Positions 9,111-20,124 of a stretch of 26,105 bases of DNA are shown one piece after another. The position numbers and the translations under genes were made by a program. The stretch lies in assembly GCA_038093515.1 (NCBI GenBank), contig JBBPSI010000303.1, positions 1 through 26,105 of the forward strand. Reading direction: 5' to 3'. The notes beneath the pieces are model-generated. The model was not told the DNA's origin, did not search any database, and saw only the letters and a program-made list of their open reading frames with translations. The stretch is from Butyriboletus loyo. Its lineage: Eukaryota; Basidiomycota; Agaricomycetes; Boletales; Boletaceae. Within the stretch, counting starts at the first letter, position 1, and every line of letters starts with the position of its first letter.

Positions 9111-9345
9111 AGTGCCAGATCTCTCAGGTTTCAAGTTGACTGGTGTTCCTGGTACCTTCACTCACTTATCTCTTCATCAAAATCCATATATCACCCATCT
9201 TTCAGAATCACCGGAATCATGAGGATCTTTGTTAATACCTCTGACTTTGTTATCACAACCTTTCCAACCAAACACCCCAGATTCCTTCTCCTTGTTTTTC
9301 CTCTTCCAGCCAACATGGCATATATCCCTTGATCTCTCAGATTCC

Positions 9346-10275
9346 ATGCTGGAACATTGTGGAATTGCTAATATTGTGCCTGTGGATCCTTCTACTATTG
9401 AATCTACACCAAATCCTTTACCATCACCATTGCCAGCTCCACAACAAGCCATGCCTCATGCCTTCCAGATGCCTCTTAGAGGTACCCAAAACATGCCCAA
9501 GTTTGACAGAAAGACTTCTGTGCAGCTTCTGTGATACTTAGAGGCCATTGAGTTCCTTGGAGTCTCTGGCAATCTCACAGAATTGCAACAAATCCGAGCA
9601 GCAATCTGTTATGTGGATCTTGATGAGGCTAAGGTTTGGGAAACCTTGCCTTCAGCCTCAGGAGATGATTGGGAGTTATTCATTACAGCAGTTAAAGATC
9701 TATACCCCAGATGTGAAGGGAATGACCAGTATTGTTGAGCTGACCTCCAATATCTAGTTCAGGATTCCAAGGCTCATGCTATGTGCAGCCAAGAGGATCT
9801 TGGAGAGTACCAATGGAAATTCATAAAGATTGCATCCCTCCTGATTGCTACTAAGAAGCTTTCAGAGGTAGAGCACAATTCTCTTTTTCTTTCTGGATTT
9901 CCGCAGAAAGGATCTAACACTGGCTATCTATAGTCTGGTTGGACCTCCACCCTGACAATCCATATCCTATTGCTGATACTATTGGAGCAGCTAAGTTTCT
10001 ATTGACAGGATCAGCACTTCCATCTTCTGCAATTCTGTCTACAACCATCACCACACCTAATACTGCCAATCACAGTTTATTGATACACCAAAGTCAAAAC
10101 CAGGTACCAACCAGTTTACAACACCAACCTCTGACCCCTCAAGCCCCAAAACCAGAATATGCTCCAATAGCACAGCAGAAGTCTTGGGCTTTCTGTGCAA
10201 TTATTGGGCATTTCACACAGAATTGCCCAAGTGTAGAGGAGTATATCCAGGCAGGGCATATCATTTGCTGAGAAG
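9346..10275 (+). pseudogene. gag: Gypsy-2 gag, broken
   Basis: The frame begins around ATG 9346 and passes MPLRGTQ. The capsid-like part follows TGA 9532 and reads YLEAIEFLGVSG, DEAKVWETLPS, then DLGEYQWKF. Stops at 9532 and in 9736-9740, and frameshifts near 9920-9940, break it. The later part (9960-10275) reads PDNPYPIADTIG and then a zinc knuckle W-x2-CAIIGHFTQNC near 10184-10225, in which the first Cys is replaced by Trp. A conserved EEYIQAG tail follows. It would have formed the particle and packaged RNA. Confidence 0.72.
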
Positions 10276-12293
10276 ATGGACACTTGTATATGACAGATAA
10301 TTCACACATTCTGTGCATACCTGGAACCAGCAGAAATCCATCTTTCATTCATGCAGTGATGAAGTTTCTGCCCCTCCTAGCATGACTGACATAGAATTTC
10401 AACCCTTTCTAGTTCAAGCTTGGGTGAGCTTCCATGCAGAGAAAACCTTGAAAGAGGGGAATCATGCCAAAAGAGTTCACTTTAATGGAGTAGCAGTTCT
10501 GCCAAGACGTCACAGCATTGACTGGAAGAGACATGCCTCCAAGGCTATCTACTACGCCTGTTGGATCATCCATACCAACTTCTGGTTTCGCCCCATCCTA
10601 TCCACCAAATAACCAATTCTGATATCCCTTCTCTTGAGGACAAGACTGCTCCAAAGCAGGTTCTTGAATGGGTACTCAAGTCATCAATTCTGGTTCCAGT
10701 CAAGGAACTCTTTACTGTTGCTCCGGAATTCCATAAGCAGTTCCGTGATCTCGCCACCACAAAGCACATATCTACCCCCGTAGTATCCCCCTCCGCAAAT
10801 ACTGTCCAGGTGAACAAACTATCTGGTCGTGATCCTGGTATGGTAGAGCAGGAGTATGGGGATCACGTCCTCCAAAGTGAAAATGGTCTCATAGTCACTC
10901 ACCACACTCCTCCATTATGATACCTTGAAGCTAAGGTTGTAGGATCAGAAAGAGTTTGTACTTGCATCTTGGATTCCAGATCCAAGATCATTGCCATGCC
11001 CAAATGGATCTGGGAGACACTAGGACTTCCAGTCCACACCAACACAGATTCTACTCTAGGCATTCTAGAAAACCTTCCACTGACCTGTGGACCTGGAGAA
11101 ATCTCCTTCCAGGTTCAGGTCATCACCAAGGCCAGCTTCAACCTATTGCTTGGTTGACCCTTTCATTATCTAACAAGTGTGACTACTAATGATTTTCTGG
11201 ATGGAGCACATGACATCATACTCTGAGATCCAAATAGCAGAAAGGAGTTTAGACTCTCCACACGGCCATGGAGGGAGGGATGTCCCTGCTGTCACTGAGG
11301 AATTTCCTGTTCCAACTATCAGAGTGTTGTGGAAATGGGCTTTTAGGTTTTGATGATCTGTCAAATGGATGGGGAGATCCTATAATCTATCCAACACATG
11401 AGGTATTTGAGGCAATATATCCATTCCTGAAGCCCTCAATTATATGTTCTTTATTCCATTTCTCTTCATCCTATTCCATGCTTTCTGCTTCAAACCCAGA
11501 TATACCATCCAGCTCCATTTCTCTCTTCAACATTTCTCCTTCCAATTCCAAACATTCTGTTCCATCTCTGTGCAGTGGGAATTATGCCCATCTCTCTTCT
11601 TCATCTTCCATTTTAACTCCTGCTGTGATTTCCATGCTCCAGTTGGTCTATTATTTAGATCCTATTTCTCATACCCTAGCCTACAAGCCAGTGGCTAAGA
11701 AAGTTCATGCAGTAGCAGCTCCTCTTAAGGAAGAGTTCTGTGTTATCTGTTGCTTGACAGACAAGCCATTGGCAGGGTTACCAGCCATGCCTACTCACCC
11801 ACCAGACTTTATTCCAGGAACTTGATTCACCCAAGAGCATACTGACACTCTTGACCTTGACCCAGCTAAATGGCTGTGGCCAGATGAGTTGAAACTTGTC
11901 CACTGGATAGTTCACACACACAAGACCACCTTCACTTGGATTCCAATGGAATGGGGATGATTAGATGAGTGATACTTTCTACCAGTCAAGATTCCGACAG
12001 TGCCCCATACTCCATGGGTACTCTGCAATGTTCTGATTCTGCCTGTGATACACAATGAGGCTATCCAGATTATCAAGGATCAGATTGCATCAGGGGTATA
12101 CAAGCCTTCTGCAACTGCATACCAATTCTGGTGGTTTTCCATTGTCAAACAGGACAGAAAGTCACTCCACCTGGTACACAACCTCCAGCCTCTCAACACA
12201 GTTACTATCCACAATGCTTTCACACCTCCATTTATCAAGCATCTTGCAGAATCCTTTGCTGGACACATAGTCTGTAGCAGACACTGGTACTAA
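10276..12293 (+). pseudogene. pol: Gypsy-2 protease and N-terminal RT, broken and truncated
   Basis: The stretch 10276-10930 is a low-complexity linker with many stops. Protease sits at about 10930-11160: ILDSRSKIIAMPKWIWE, where the catalytic D-S-G has become D-S-R (GGA to AGA type change) at 10972-10980, then GLPV and LLG*PF. RT resumes at about 11700: PLAGLPAMPTHPPDFIPGT, LWPDELKL, PWVLCNV, IIKDQIASGVYKPS, LVHNLQPLN. It stops near FAGHIV, just before the first catalytic Asp would occur. RNase H and integrase are gone. This could not make active RT. Confidence 0.7.
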
Positions 12294-12467
12294 ATAAATA
12301 GTAGCAATATGTTGCACTCTTGGTTCCCTTTGAGTGAGTCTCACATCACCATTGTTCTTGAAGCTGCTAGATTATCTCCTCACAGAGACTTGTACCTCCT
12401 AACTGGCTGCTACTGGTTGGCTGTTGCTTGGCTGCCAGTTGTTTTGCAGTTGCACCTGGGCCCTTTG

Positions 12468-12686
12468 TCAGGAAAAAAAACAGTAAATATAAGCAAGTGA
12501 GTAGTAGAACAAACCTACTGCTTTCTTGCTGTTGCTAGTAGATGAACCAGCTGATGCAGCTTCTGTCCCTGCATCTTCAAAATACACAAGCACCTTTTTA
12601 GGTGGTTTTGGAAGCAGTAAAGTCTGAGCAGGTGCACCGAGGGCAATGAAGGATGCAAGGGTAAACCTATCAGTGGAAAGACTCAC
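12468..12686 (-). CDS. 72-residue ORF, no recognised family
   Basis: It starts MSLSTDRFTLASFIALG downstream of the minus-strand TATA boxes, with Tc-a lying in the presumed 5' leader. It has an Ala/Ser-rich stretch, then a hydrophobic C-terminus before the stop. No motif is recognised. It could be the start of a gag-like protein whose remainder is lost at 12294, or non-coding. Confidence 0.3.
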   Translation of the reverse strand: MSLSTDRFTLASFIALGAPAQTLLLPKPPKKVLVYFEDAGTEAASAGSSTSNSKKAVGLFYYSLAYIYCFFS

Positions 12687-12691
12687 TGATA
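12668..12691. repeat. short perfect inverted repeat
   Basis: TATCAGTG and CACTGATA, 8-bp arms with an 8-bp spacer, lying at the start of the 72-residue ORF on the minus strand. It could be a small hairpin in the leader RNA; function unknown. Confidence 0.5.
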
Positions 12692-12761
12692 ATATGAGAG
12701 TCAGAGTATTGCAAACAAGTGTACTTGAAGAATGTAAGGAGCAAGGCTCAACTTAGAGATA

Positions 12762-12978
12762 CAGTGGGCAACAAAACCATTGCAATGTTGCCAACATTTT
12801 GACTGTTAAGCTAATAACTCAAGAACCACTAAAGGCAAACCTCCTAAACCTACCCATAGCAGAACACCATAATCAAGGGCTTTCCAAAAATATATACATT
12901 GATTATGTAGTTCATTCTATATCAGGAGATATTCACCAATCAAGCAAGGGTACTCATTGCAACAGTTTTGTTGCTGAT
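12762..12978 (+). repeat. Tc-a left terminal inverted repeat
   Basis: Matches the reverse complement of 13997-14203 with few changes and one extra 10-bp block (ATCAGGAGAT) near 12921-12930. The terminal motif at 12768-12787 recurs in inverted form at the inner edge (12955-12974). Confidence 0.92.
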
Positions 12979-12994
12979 ATCAAGGGTATCTAAA

Positions 12995-13870
12995 TTAGTA
13001 TGAAGTATATCCTCCTTTGGCTTTAATCACTTCCTGAATCCTTCTAGGCATACATTCAATCAACTCCTGACACTGTGCAATCCCAATCCTATCCCACTCT
13101 GCCTGTACACACTCCCACAACTCCAAAACCCCCTTAGGTGACTCAGGATACTCTGCTAGCCTTCTTTTGAGAAGAAACCATAGGTGTTCTATGGGGTTGA
13201 GGTCTGGAGACTGAGCAGGCCACACCATGACCTCAAATCCATTGTCAGCAAACCACTCCTTGGCTCTCCTGCTGGTATGCTTGGGGTCATTATCCTGCTG
13301 AAAGATAATGTCCTCTGGAGTTTTTCCATAATACTGAATCCATGATCTGCACATAAAGATTAGCATCCATCTTACCATCAATCTTGCAAGCCATTCCAAC
13401 TCCTTCTCAGGTCATACAACCCCATATCATCACTGATCCTCCTCCAAACTTCACTGTACCTTCCACCAGCCTATTACTTAGGCCCTCTCCTGCCTTTTTC
13501 CATACCCATTTCCTTCCATCTGACCCAATGTGATTGATTTTGGTCTCATCTGACCATATGACATGCTTCCAGTCCTCCACAGTCCAATCCATGATGGCTG
13601 AAAGCAAAGTCCATTCTTGCCCTTCTATGACACATAGAGAGAAGGGAGCTTTTCTTCTTCACCACAGCCTTCATACCAGCACATGTCAGTGGGAGTTATG
13701 AGGGATGGGCAACTACCAGAGGCTTTGAGTAGGTCTGGACAGTGTTTGGAGCAATATCTACTAATGGTAGAGTGGTTGAGACCAGTAGAATATGAGATCT
13801 GGCAAGTGGATTGACCCATTTCCAGGCAGGAGATGATTTGGTTGGTTTGTTCAATAGAATGGGATTTCAT
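12995..13870 (-). pseudogene. Tc-a transposase (Tc1-like DDE), broken
   Basis: It would cut and paste the element. The N-terminus from ATG 13870 reads MKSHSIEQTNQIISCLEMGQ and a helix-turn-helix of the Tc1 type, ending TPTDM. Then roughly 40 codons expected in this family seem to be missing, and the frame shifts before KKK near 13660. The first catalytic Asp is in WSDETKINHIG. A stop follows GCMT at 13407, and a further frameshift lies near 13350. The second Asp is in FQQDNDPKH and the Glu in LNPIEHLW, with the 34-residue spacing of Tc1-type (DD34E) enzymes. The C-terminus MPRRIQEVIKAKGGYTSY is normal. All three catalytic acids survive, but the gene is not translatable. Confidence 0.9.
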
Positions 13871-13996
13871 GATGGAAGTAATGGAAAAAGCGATGGTGTT
13901 TTGATGTGTTTGCACAATGTTGAACTTCTTATGCATCACATGACCCATTGCTTATGTAATACTCAGCCACAATATATGATTCTAACATTTTATAGG

Positions 13997-14203
13997 GTCA
14001 GAAACAAAACTGTTGCAATGAGTACCCTTGCTTAATTGGTGAATATAGAATGAATTACATAAGCAATGTATATATTTTTGGAAAGCCCTTGATTATGGTG
14101 TTCTGCTATGGGTAGGTTTAGGAGGTTTGCCTTTAGTGGTTCTTGAGTTATTAGCTTAACAATCAAAATGTTGCCAACATTGCAATGGTTTTGTTGCCCA
14201 CTG
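13997..14203 (-). repeat. Tc-a right terminal inverted repeat
   Basis: Counterpart of 12762-12978. The terminal motif is at 14178-14197 and its inverted inner copy at 14001-14020. It ends CCACTG at the TA target. Confidence 0.92.
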
Positions 14204-14263
14204 TATTGCAGTAGTAGTGATAGAACTGAAAGATCTGAAGAAAAGTGACAAGCCATAAGAGCT

Positions 14264-14273
14264 GTCTTATATA
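14264..14273 (-). promoter_or_regulatory. TATA box of the minus-strand unit
   Basis: TATATAAGAC on the minus strand, with a second TATATAGG-like box near 14312-14320. This would drive transcription leftwards into the leader now split by Tc-a. Confidence 0.4.
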
Positions 14274-14422
14274 CAGTACAAGAGTGTTTGTACTTGTGTT
14301 CTGTATAGTACCTATATAAGGTAAGGTAAGAATCACATGACGATATGTGAGAGATAAGAGATAGGACTAAACATATCATCCAATAGCATAACAAGAGCTA
14401 TTAGTAATGTGACAAGCATGAC

Positions 14423-14932
14423 TGTTATGAAAGCAACCACCAAATGATGTTGGCAGAATACTAAGTTCCACAGGTGGTCAACTCCAGTTGCAGCACTACA
14501 CCAAGCACTGGTGATGGTAGAGAAAGAGCTAAAGACCTTAATCCTCAACTGTTGCCAGCAAATAGACAAGTGGTTAAAGCTAGGGAATCCTAGCCCAAAC
14601 CACAAGCCTTATATATTACAGGGAACTGCACATGGACCAAGCAGTGCATGTGACTAATTACTATACAAGTATATACAAGTAGAAGTACAGGGTCGATGGA
14701 GATTAAATAGAAGTTGACGGCGATCAAAAAGAAGAGAAGCAAACAGAGATTAAATACATGAGGCGTGATGTCATAGAGTCTGGGCCAGTCTGGACCATGA
14801 CATCATATGCTTAGTCAGCCTATGGTCACATGTATAATCCCATGATCATGTGTGCTAAGTCATGTGACCTTTGAAAGAGAAATGGTGAAGTCCGAAGTGC
14901 AAAAGTCTGTTATAAAGTATACAATTATAACA
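14423..14932 (-). repeat. Gypsy-4 3' LTR
   Basis: On the minus strand it starts TGTTATAATTGTATAC at 14932 and ends TTCATAACA at 14423. From about 14532 to 14932 it is nearly identical to 22717-23123. The other about 110 bp is much less similar to its partner. A minus-strand TATATAAGG box is at 14608-14616. Confidence 0.85.
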
Positions 14933-14945
14933 CTTCCCCCCCCTA
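14933..14945 (-). other. polypurine tract of Gypsy-4
   Basis: On the minus strand TAGGGGGGGGAAG directly precedes the 3' LTR. The pol stop codon TAG (14943-14945) is its first three bases. Confidence 0.8.
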
Positions 14946-17900
14946 GGACTCGTATTCCAGATGAGTTCCTTGATAGGCGGTTCCATGTTCTGGACCAAAT
15001 TCTTTAAATAACAATGAAAATTCAAATAGTGATAGGCCTCGAAGAGGGCGAGGGGCAGAGGGGTGGGCATGGTGATAGTCTGCAATTACATCCTGTGAAT
15101 TGCCCAGATTGGATACTGGTTCCCACATGCAATCTGTTTCGTCATAACCTCTCCAGTGCACTAAATACTCTAACTTCTTGCATTTCATCCTAGAGGCGAC
15201 AATGTAATCAACCTCAAACTCTGTGTGTCCTTCGTCCATGACGTTGACTGGGTCAGGACGGATGACAGGTTGCCCTGCAAGGGTTTCCTGATATGGTTTA
15301 ACACGAGAGATGTTGACTACTGGATGAATTCACATGCTGCTCAGCAGCTGAAGTTCTACAGTGTTTGGCTTTAGAGCCTTGATCTGATATGGACCAATCC
15401 AACGCTGTGTGAGTTTTCGTGCAGTGTATGGTAACTTCAAGTTTTCCGTACTCAGCCACACACTATCTCCCACTTTGTAATTGGGTGCAGCCAATCATCT
15501 ATTATCGGCCTGTGATACCATTCGCTTGTGAGCTTCTTCCAACACTTCTTTGACCTTGGCATGTGCTTTCCCAGCAGTACGTGTGAAATCTCTGGCTAAC
15601 GTATGAGAAGACTTCTCAAAGCCAATTCTTGGATAATAGTTACACATAATAGAGAATGGAATGGTACCCATGGCAGTGGTAAGTGAATTATTATGGTTAA
15701 ACTGGGCGATCTTGATCCAATCAGCCCAGTTTCCTGTTTTTTGGCCACATAGGTACGTAAATATTGTTCCATTTCCCTATTTATCCTTTCAGTTTGACCA
15801 TCAGATTGGGGATGGTAAGCCGTTGAGATTTTCTGGGAAATGCCAAGAAGCTTGCAAAGCTCCATGGTAAAGTCCGATACAAATTGGGGACTGTGATCCG
15901 AAACTATAGTAATGGGAAGTCCATGAATACACCAAACATTGTCTTGAAATATAATAGCTAACTCCTTAGAAGAGGTAGTCATCTTACAAGGGACGTAAAT
16001 GACTTCTTTGGAGAAGTGATCAACTATCGTACAAATGGCATCAAAGCCATTGGAAATAGGAAGTCCAGTAACAAAATCAACGGAAATGTCTTCCCAGGGG
16101 TGACTAGCCATGGGAAGTGGTAATAATTTACCTGCCAGTGCATTTTGCTTACCCTTTGTGAGGGCGCACACTTGGCAGCTGTCAACATAACATTTAATGT
16201 CCTTTGTAACACCTGGCCACGTAAAATGCCGTGTGAGAAGATGAGCCATGTGGGCTTGTCCCGAATGTCTGGCTATTGGCAAGTTGTGGCAAATATTAAG
16301 TAATTGTATCCTAAGTGCCTCAGGCATGAAGACTTTTTTCTTTTCATTAATAAATACAGATTGATCTGTATCATAATAAAATCCAGGAATTTCTTTTTGT
16401 TTTTGTTTTTCAGATTCTTTTTGTAGTGTATCATAAAAGGAAGAAGAAAGAGAAACTTTATTAAGAATAAGGTTTGGTGGAAGTACTGTAATATTGGTAT
16501 TATGGTCCGTAACAGCATCACCATGGTCTGCTCGACATGACAATGTGTCTGCTCTGCCATTGGTTGAGCCTGGTTTGTAAATGAATAAATAATTGAATTC
16601 TTGGAGAAGCACATGCCATCATGCTTGTCATCCAGACAGTGTTTGCAGCTTCTTCCAGTACTCAAGGTTCTTGTGATCTGTCCAGATCTCAAACCCTTCT
16701 CTGCCAATTAAATAATGCCACCATTCTTCCAAGGCATGTATTACTGCCAGCAGTTCTTTATTGTAAATCAGATAGTTCCATTCTGCAGCATCAAATGAGT
16801 GGGAAAGGAATGCACAGGGTCGCCAAAGGTCATCTGATCCTTTTATGGAAAGGACAGCACCCACTGCTGTATCTGAAGTGTCCATTTCTACCTGCATCTC
16901 CTTATCACGGTCAGGGTAGGCCAATAACGGTGCTGTATCAAACTTCTGTTTCAGCGTATCAAACACTATTTGCTCTTCCTTACCCCATTTGAAAGAGGTC
17001 TCCTTTTTTGTTAGATTATTGAGGGGTTGGGCTATCTCTGAGAAGCCTTCAATGAATCTTTGATAATAGTTACAAAGTCCCATCTGTCTTCTTAGACTGT
17101 ATTTCAACACCATTCTTTGAAACCACCATACCCAAAAAGTCCACTTTATCTGAAGAGAATATGCATTTCTCTGGTTTTACAAATAAATTATTTTCTCAAA
17201 GGTGTTGGAGTACTTCCTTTACTTTTTCCTCATGCTCTGCCCTCATTTTTCCTTTTGTGAATATCATAATGTTGTTGATGTAAATAATGACACATGCATA
17301 CATGTTGTTAAATATATCATTCATCATATTTTGGAAGGTGGGCGGAGAATTGGTAAGCCCAAAGTACATGACAGTGGGTTCGTAAGCCCCAATTGGCATA
17401 ACAAATGTGGCTTTCCACTCGTCTCCTTCTTTAGTACAGATATTCTTAAATCCCCATCGGAGATCCAATGCAGTAAAGATATCGGTGCCTTTAAGCCTAT
17501 CGATTAACTGTGGGATTAGGGGTAACAGATAACCATTTTTAATGGTTCCATTGTTTAGATGATGGTAGTCCATGACCAATCACTTGTCTCCAGTTTTCTT
17601 TGGAATAAAGAACACAGGGGCCATCTGAGGTGACTTTGACAGTCTTATATAACCCTTTTTCAACTCCTTTTGCACAAAAGATTTAATCTGGTCCTGTTCT
17701 TCATCGGACATTGGAATGACATGGCCCTTTTTCAGTACAAAATTGGGCTTGAGATCTATAGCATGATCCCAAGGTTTCTGCTCAGGCATTCTTGCTGCCT
17801 CATCCTCAGAGAAAACATCTAAATAATTGTGATATACAGTGGGTACCTTTTCAGCAACTCCAGTTTCTATAGTACAGCAAGAAGTAATGTTCGAAGAAGA

Positions 17901-18774
17901 AATAGAGTCTGCAATGACTTTACAGTAAGGGGAACAGTAATTGAAAGAAATAGTTTTAAAATGCCAATCAATGTCCGGATTATGGCATGTGAATCAGTCA
18001 TAGCCAATAATCATTTGATGGGAACCAAGAAGCGAAATGTAAGCTTCTATAGCTTTGTAATGTCCATCAATTTCCATAAATAAGGAAGCTTTGTGTGTAC
18101 TGTGACCTATCGCTCCTTTAGAGCCATCAGCATCAATGATTTAGATAAAGGAATCAGATCAATTTTGCATGTATTGCAATAGTTTTTGTTGATGAAGGTA
18201 TTGACTGCTCCTGTATCCAGCAAAGCCTTAAGCGAATGAGTTCACCAAGTAGCATTCAACTGGTAGGTGATTTTCACCACCAGGGAGTAATCTCCACCAA
18301 ACATCAGAGAAGATTTGATAGGGATTTTATAATTAGAAGAGGAAGAAGGTGAAGATCATGTGTTCATTTGTCTCAAAAGAGAATTAAGCATGCTCTTTCC
18401 CAGTGCCGAGCTCAAAGGAGACTCTCTTTTGGGTTTTTCTATAGATATATTGAAAGACATAGTAGGTAAAACAGAGTCATCATCCTCCTTGCAATCAATC
18501 AATCCAGGAATGTCTATGCTTACATCCAAAGATGAATTTGTAAACACCGAACTAATCGACAACTCAGGTTCCTTATCTAAATGTTCATTTTCGTCTATCT
18601 AATAGTTCAAAGATGTATATAGTGAAGAGAAATGATTATGAAAAGAATTGTCCAGTCCCTTAGATACCCCTGCACTAAGCAACTTCTTTATTTTAAGGAT
18701 CTTGTGGCCTTTTCCTTGGCTTCGCACATGAACAGATCTGCCCAGTAGGCACATGTGTCTTCTCCCATATATGC
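14943..18774 (-). pseudogene. pol: Gypsy-4 protease, RT, RNase H, integrase, chromodomain, broken
   Basis: Read right to left. From LTR-3B at 18774 a cysteine-bearing segment and an acidic/serine-rich linker lead to the protease motif LLDTGAVNTFI, with D-T-G at 18209-18217. RT starts near 17790 (WDHAIDL), with a stop at 17580, FTALD, and the catalytic site reading YINN at 17271-17282 in place of YxDD. A TGA is at 17196 and a frameshift follows. RNase H at 17113-16628: MDTSD, YNKELLAV, WTDHKN. Integrase at 16612-15740: zinc region ending CQVC, SVDFVTG, VSDHS, QTERIN. A frameshift lies near 15735. The chromodomain at about 15225-15080 has FEVDYIV, YLVHWRGY and CMWEP. Stop TAG at 14943. It is inactive both by the RT change and by the breaks. 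Confidence 0.9.
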
Positions 18775-19593
18775 TGTTACAGTTTTACCCCTAAGTGTAC
18801 CCCGCCACTCGTTTTCCCATGCTCACATGCCCCCGCCGCCCCCGCTGTCTTACAACACCACCCATTGCCTGCTCCCTAGTTGCCTAGTGGATGTCATCCA
18901 CTTCCCCAGTCCTTCTGTGAGTCTCTGTGCTACTACACTCAGATAGCCCCTATGTTATCGCCCCATTGGGCTGGACCTACAGCTGAGCTGTCATGTCTCC
19001 CTTTTCTTTATCCAATGACATTTGGTTCATCACGTGACTAGCATGTGACTAGATTACGACATGTCTTGACTAGCATGCCGAGACCCGTATCCAAGGTCTC
19101 CGCTATTCACGTCCCCTTTGCCCTGTGGGCCCCACCTCATGGACATCGTCACTTCGCATTCAGCACTTCTCATTCACTGATGATGTCGCCACCTTACTCG
19201 GAGCTTCGCTCCCTTGTTACTGGCACTTTGCCGCTTCTCCATTTGCCATTATGACTCAGACAGACTCATAACCCTTCGCCCCCACTGCCACGCACAGCTC
19301 AGTCTGTGCACAGTATCTATTAGTATATATACCAGTGTACTTAGCATAGTACAGCTTCCCTAGCTAATTCTATGCATCTACCAAGTGCCTAGCAATCTAG
19401 CAATATACCCTCTCTACCGATAAAGCCGATTAGAGCCTGCTCAATCTCATCTGGTCGCCGCCACATAATATCTCGCCGATACTAGCTTTGCAGAACCCCA
19501 ATAGCATCGTCTACATGAGTCAGTATCTTCCCAATTAGGCTCGAGCCCCTATTCAAGTGCTCGCTGCTAGTTGTTTTGCACATCAGCATAACA
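18775..19593 (+). repeat. solo LTR-3B
   Basis: 819 bp from TGTTACAG to AGCATAACA with perfect duplication TATGC at 18770-18774 and 19594-19598. It aligns throughout with LTR-3A. A TATATATA box lies at about 19324-19331. It interrupts Gypsy-4 between the gag zinc knuckle and the protease. It keeps many CpG sites that LTR-3A has lost. Confidence 0.95.
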
Positions 19594-20122
19594 TATGCTG
19601 TGTGCTGGGAGGTTTCTCCTTGTGGCAGTGCTCCAACCATGGTGGTGCCGGTAAAGGCCTTGACTGATATGGTACTTGTGGGGGGGTTACCTCCATGTTG
19701 TTAACTTGTACCCATTACTGGGTATACGTCCTGTCGTCCATCTGCACCCACTGCTGCTTGACTTGAGGGCGAGCATGAGGGGTGGGTTTATCCCAACAGT
19801 TTGGATTCTGGGAATAGTTGGGCCAGATGTGCCCAACGTTGCCACAACCAAAACAAGTCCTTGTTTCAGGCAAAGTATTCTGAGCACTGATGTCCATAGG
19901 GGCGCCCCTGCCCAGTTGAGTTCTGATAGCCGTATAGCCAGGAGGAGGTCATTTAGGCAGCGGATAGCCATGAGCTGGCTGTGTATAAGGCCTAAATTGA
20001 TATCAGCCTGATCCTCTGCTACCATTTCCTCTCTTGGCATACATCTGCTCAAAGGTGCGACCTGCCTTTCGGTACTCTTCAATTAGGAGGTCAAGGTCCT
20101 CCAAAACTTCTTGTTTAACAGA
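19594..20122 (-). pseudogene. gag: Gypsy-4 gag, C-terminal part with zinc knuckle
   Basis: It continues gag leftwards from Tc-b. The first codons read VLEDLDLLIEEYRKAG and follow on in frame from the part right of Tc-b once the transposon and one TA are ignored. After in-frame stops near 20006 and 19950 comes CFGCGNVGHIWPNYSQNP at about 19850-19800: a CCHC knuckle with the last Cys replaced by Tyr. A proline-rich tail follows, with a stop near 19717, up to LTR-3B at 19594. Confidence 0.75.
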
Positions 20123-20124
20123 TA

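Larger units (their letters stand above)
7994..12293 (+). mobile_element. Gypsy-2 body, 3' truncated
   Basis: This follows directly from the Gypsy-2 5' LTR and contains leader, gag, protease and the first part of RT in plus orientation. It is interrupted by solo LTR-3A (8293-9110) and cut inside RT near 12293, where the sequence becomes an unrelated minus-strand unit. RNase H, integrase and 3' LTR are absent. It is an older, more decayed lineage than Gypsy-1: gag and pol have frameshifts as well as stops. TGGAGCCCAATGTGAGGG at 7997-8014 starts with the TGG expected of a primer-binding site, but no tRNA can be assigned with confidence. Confidence 0.8.
12762..14203 (-). mobile_element. Tc-a: Tc1/mariner-like DNA transposon
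   Basis: 1442 bp flanked by the TA duplication (12760-12761 and 14204-14205), with terminal repeats of about 205-215 bp starting CAGTGGGCAACAAAACC. It contains one degraded transposase on the minus strand. It inserted into the leader of the minus-strand unit. The terminal repeats are still very similar, which suggests a recent arrival compared with its surroundings. Confidence 0.95.
12294..14422 (-). mobile_element. unclassified minus-strand unit, probably the 5' end of a retroelement
   Basis: About 690 bp once Tc-a is removed, wedged between the broken RT of Gypsy-2 and the 3' LTR of Gypsy-4. Read on the minus strand it has two TATA-type boxes, an untranslated stretch interrupted by Tc-a, and a 72-codon ORF. 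It then passes through an A/T-rich stretch to the break at 12294. A possible LTR start is TGTTATGCTATTGG at 14393 (minus). No second copy is in the window, so LTR status is unproven; a copia-type 5' end or a captured promoter are alternatives. Confidence 0.4.

Noticed and set aside
9177..9452. antisense open frames in Gypsy-2 and elsewhere (for example 4074-4394, 5542-5913)
   Set aside because: They lie opposite recognised gag or pol coding sequence and show no motif.
11268..11825. 185-codon open frame as a possible host gene
   Set aside because: Its C-terminal part is the gypsy RT lead (PLAGLPAMPTHPPDF) of Gypsy-2; the rest is the protease-RT linker.
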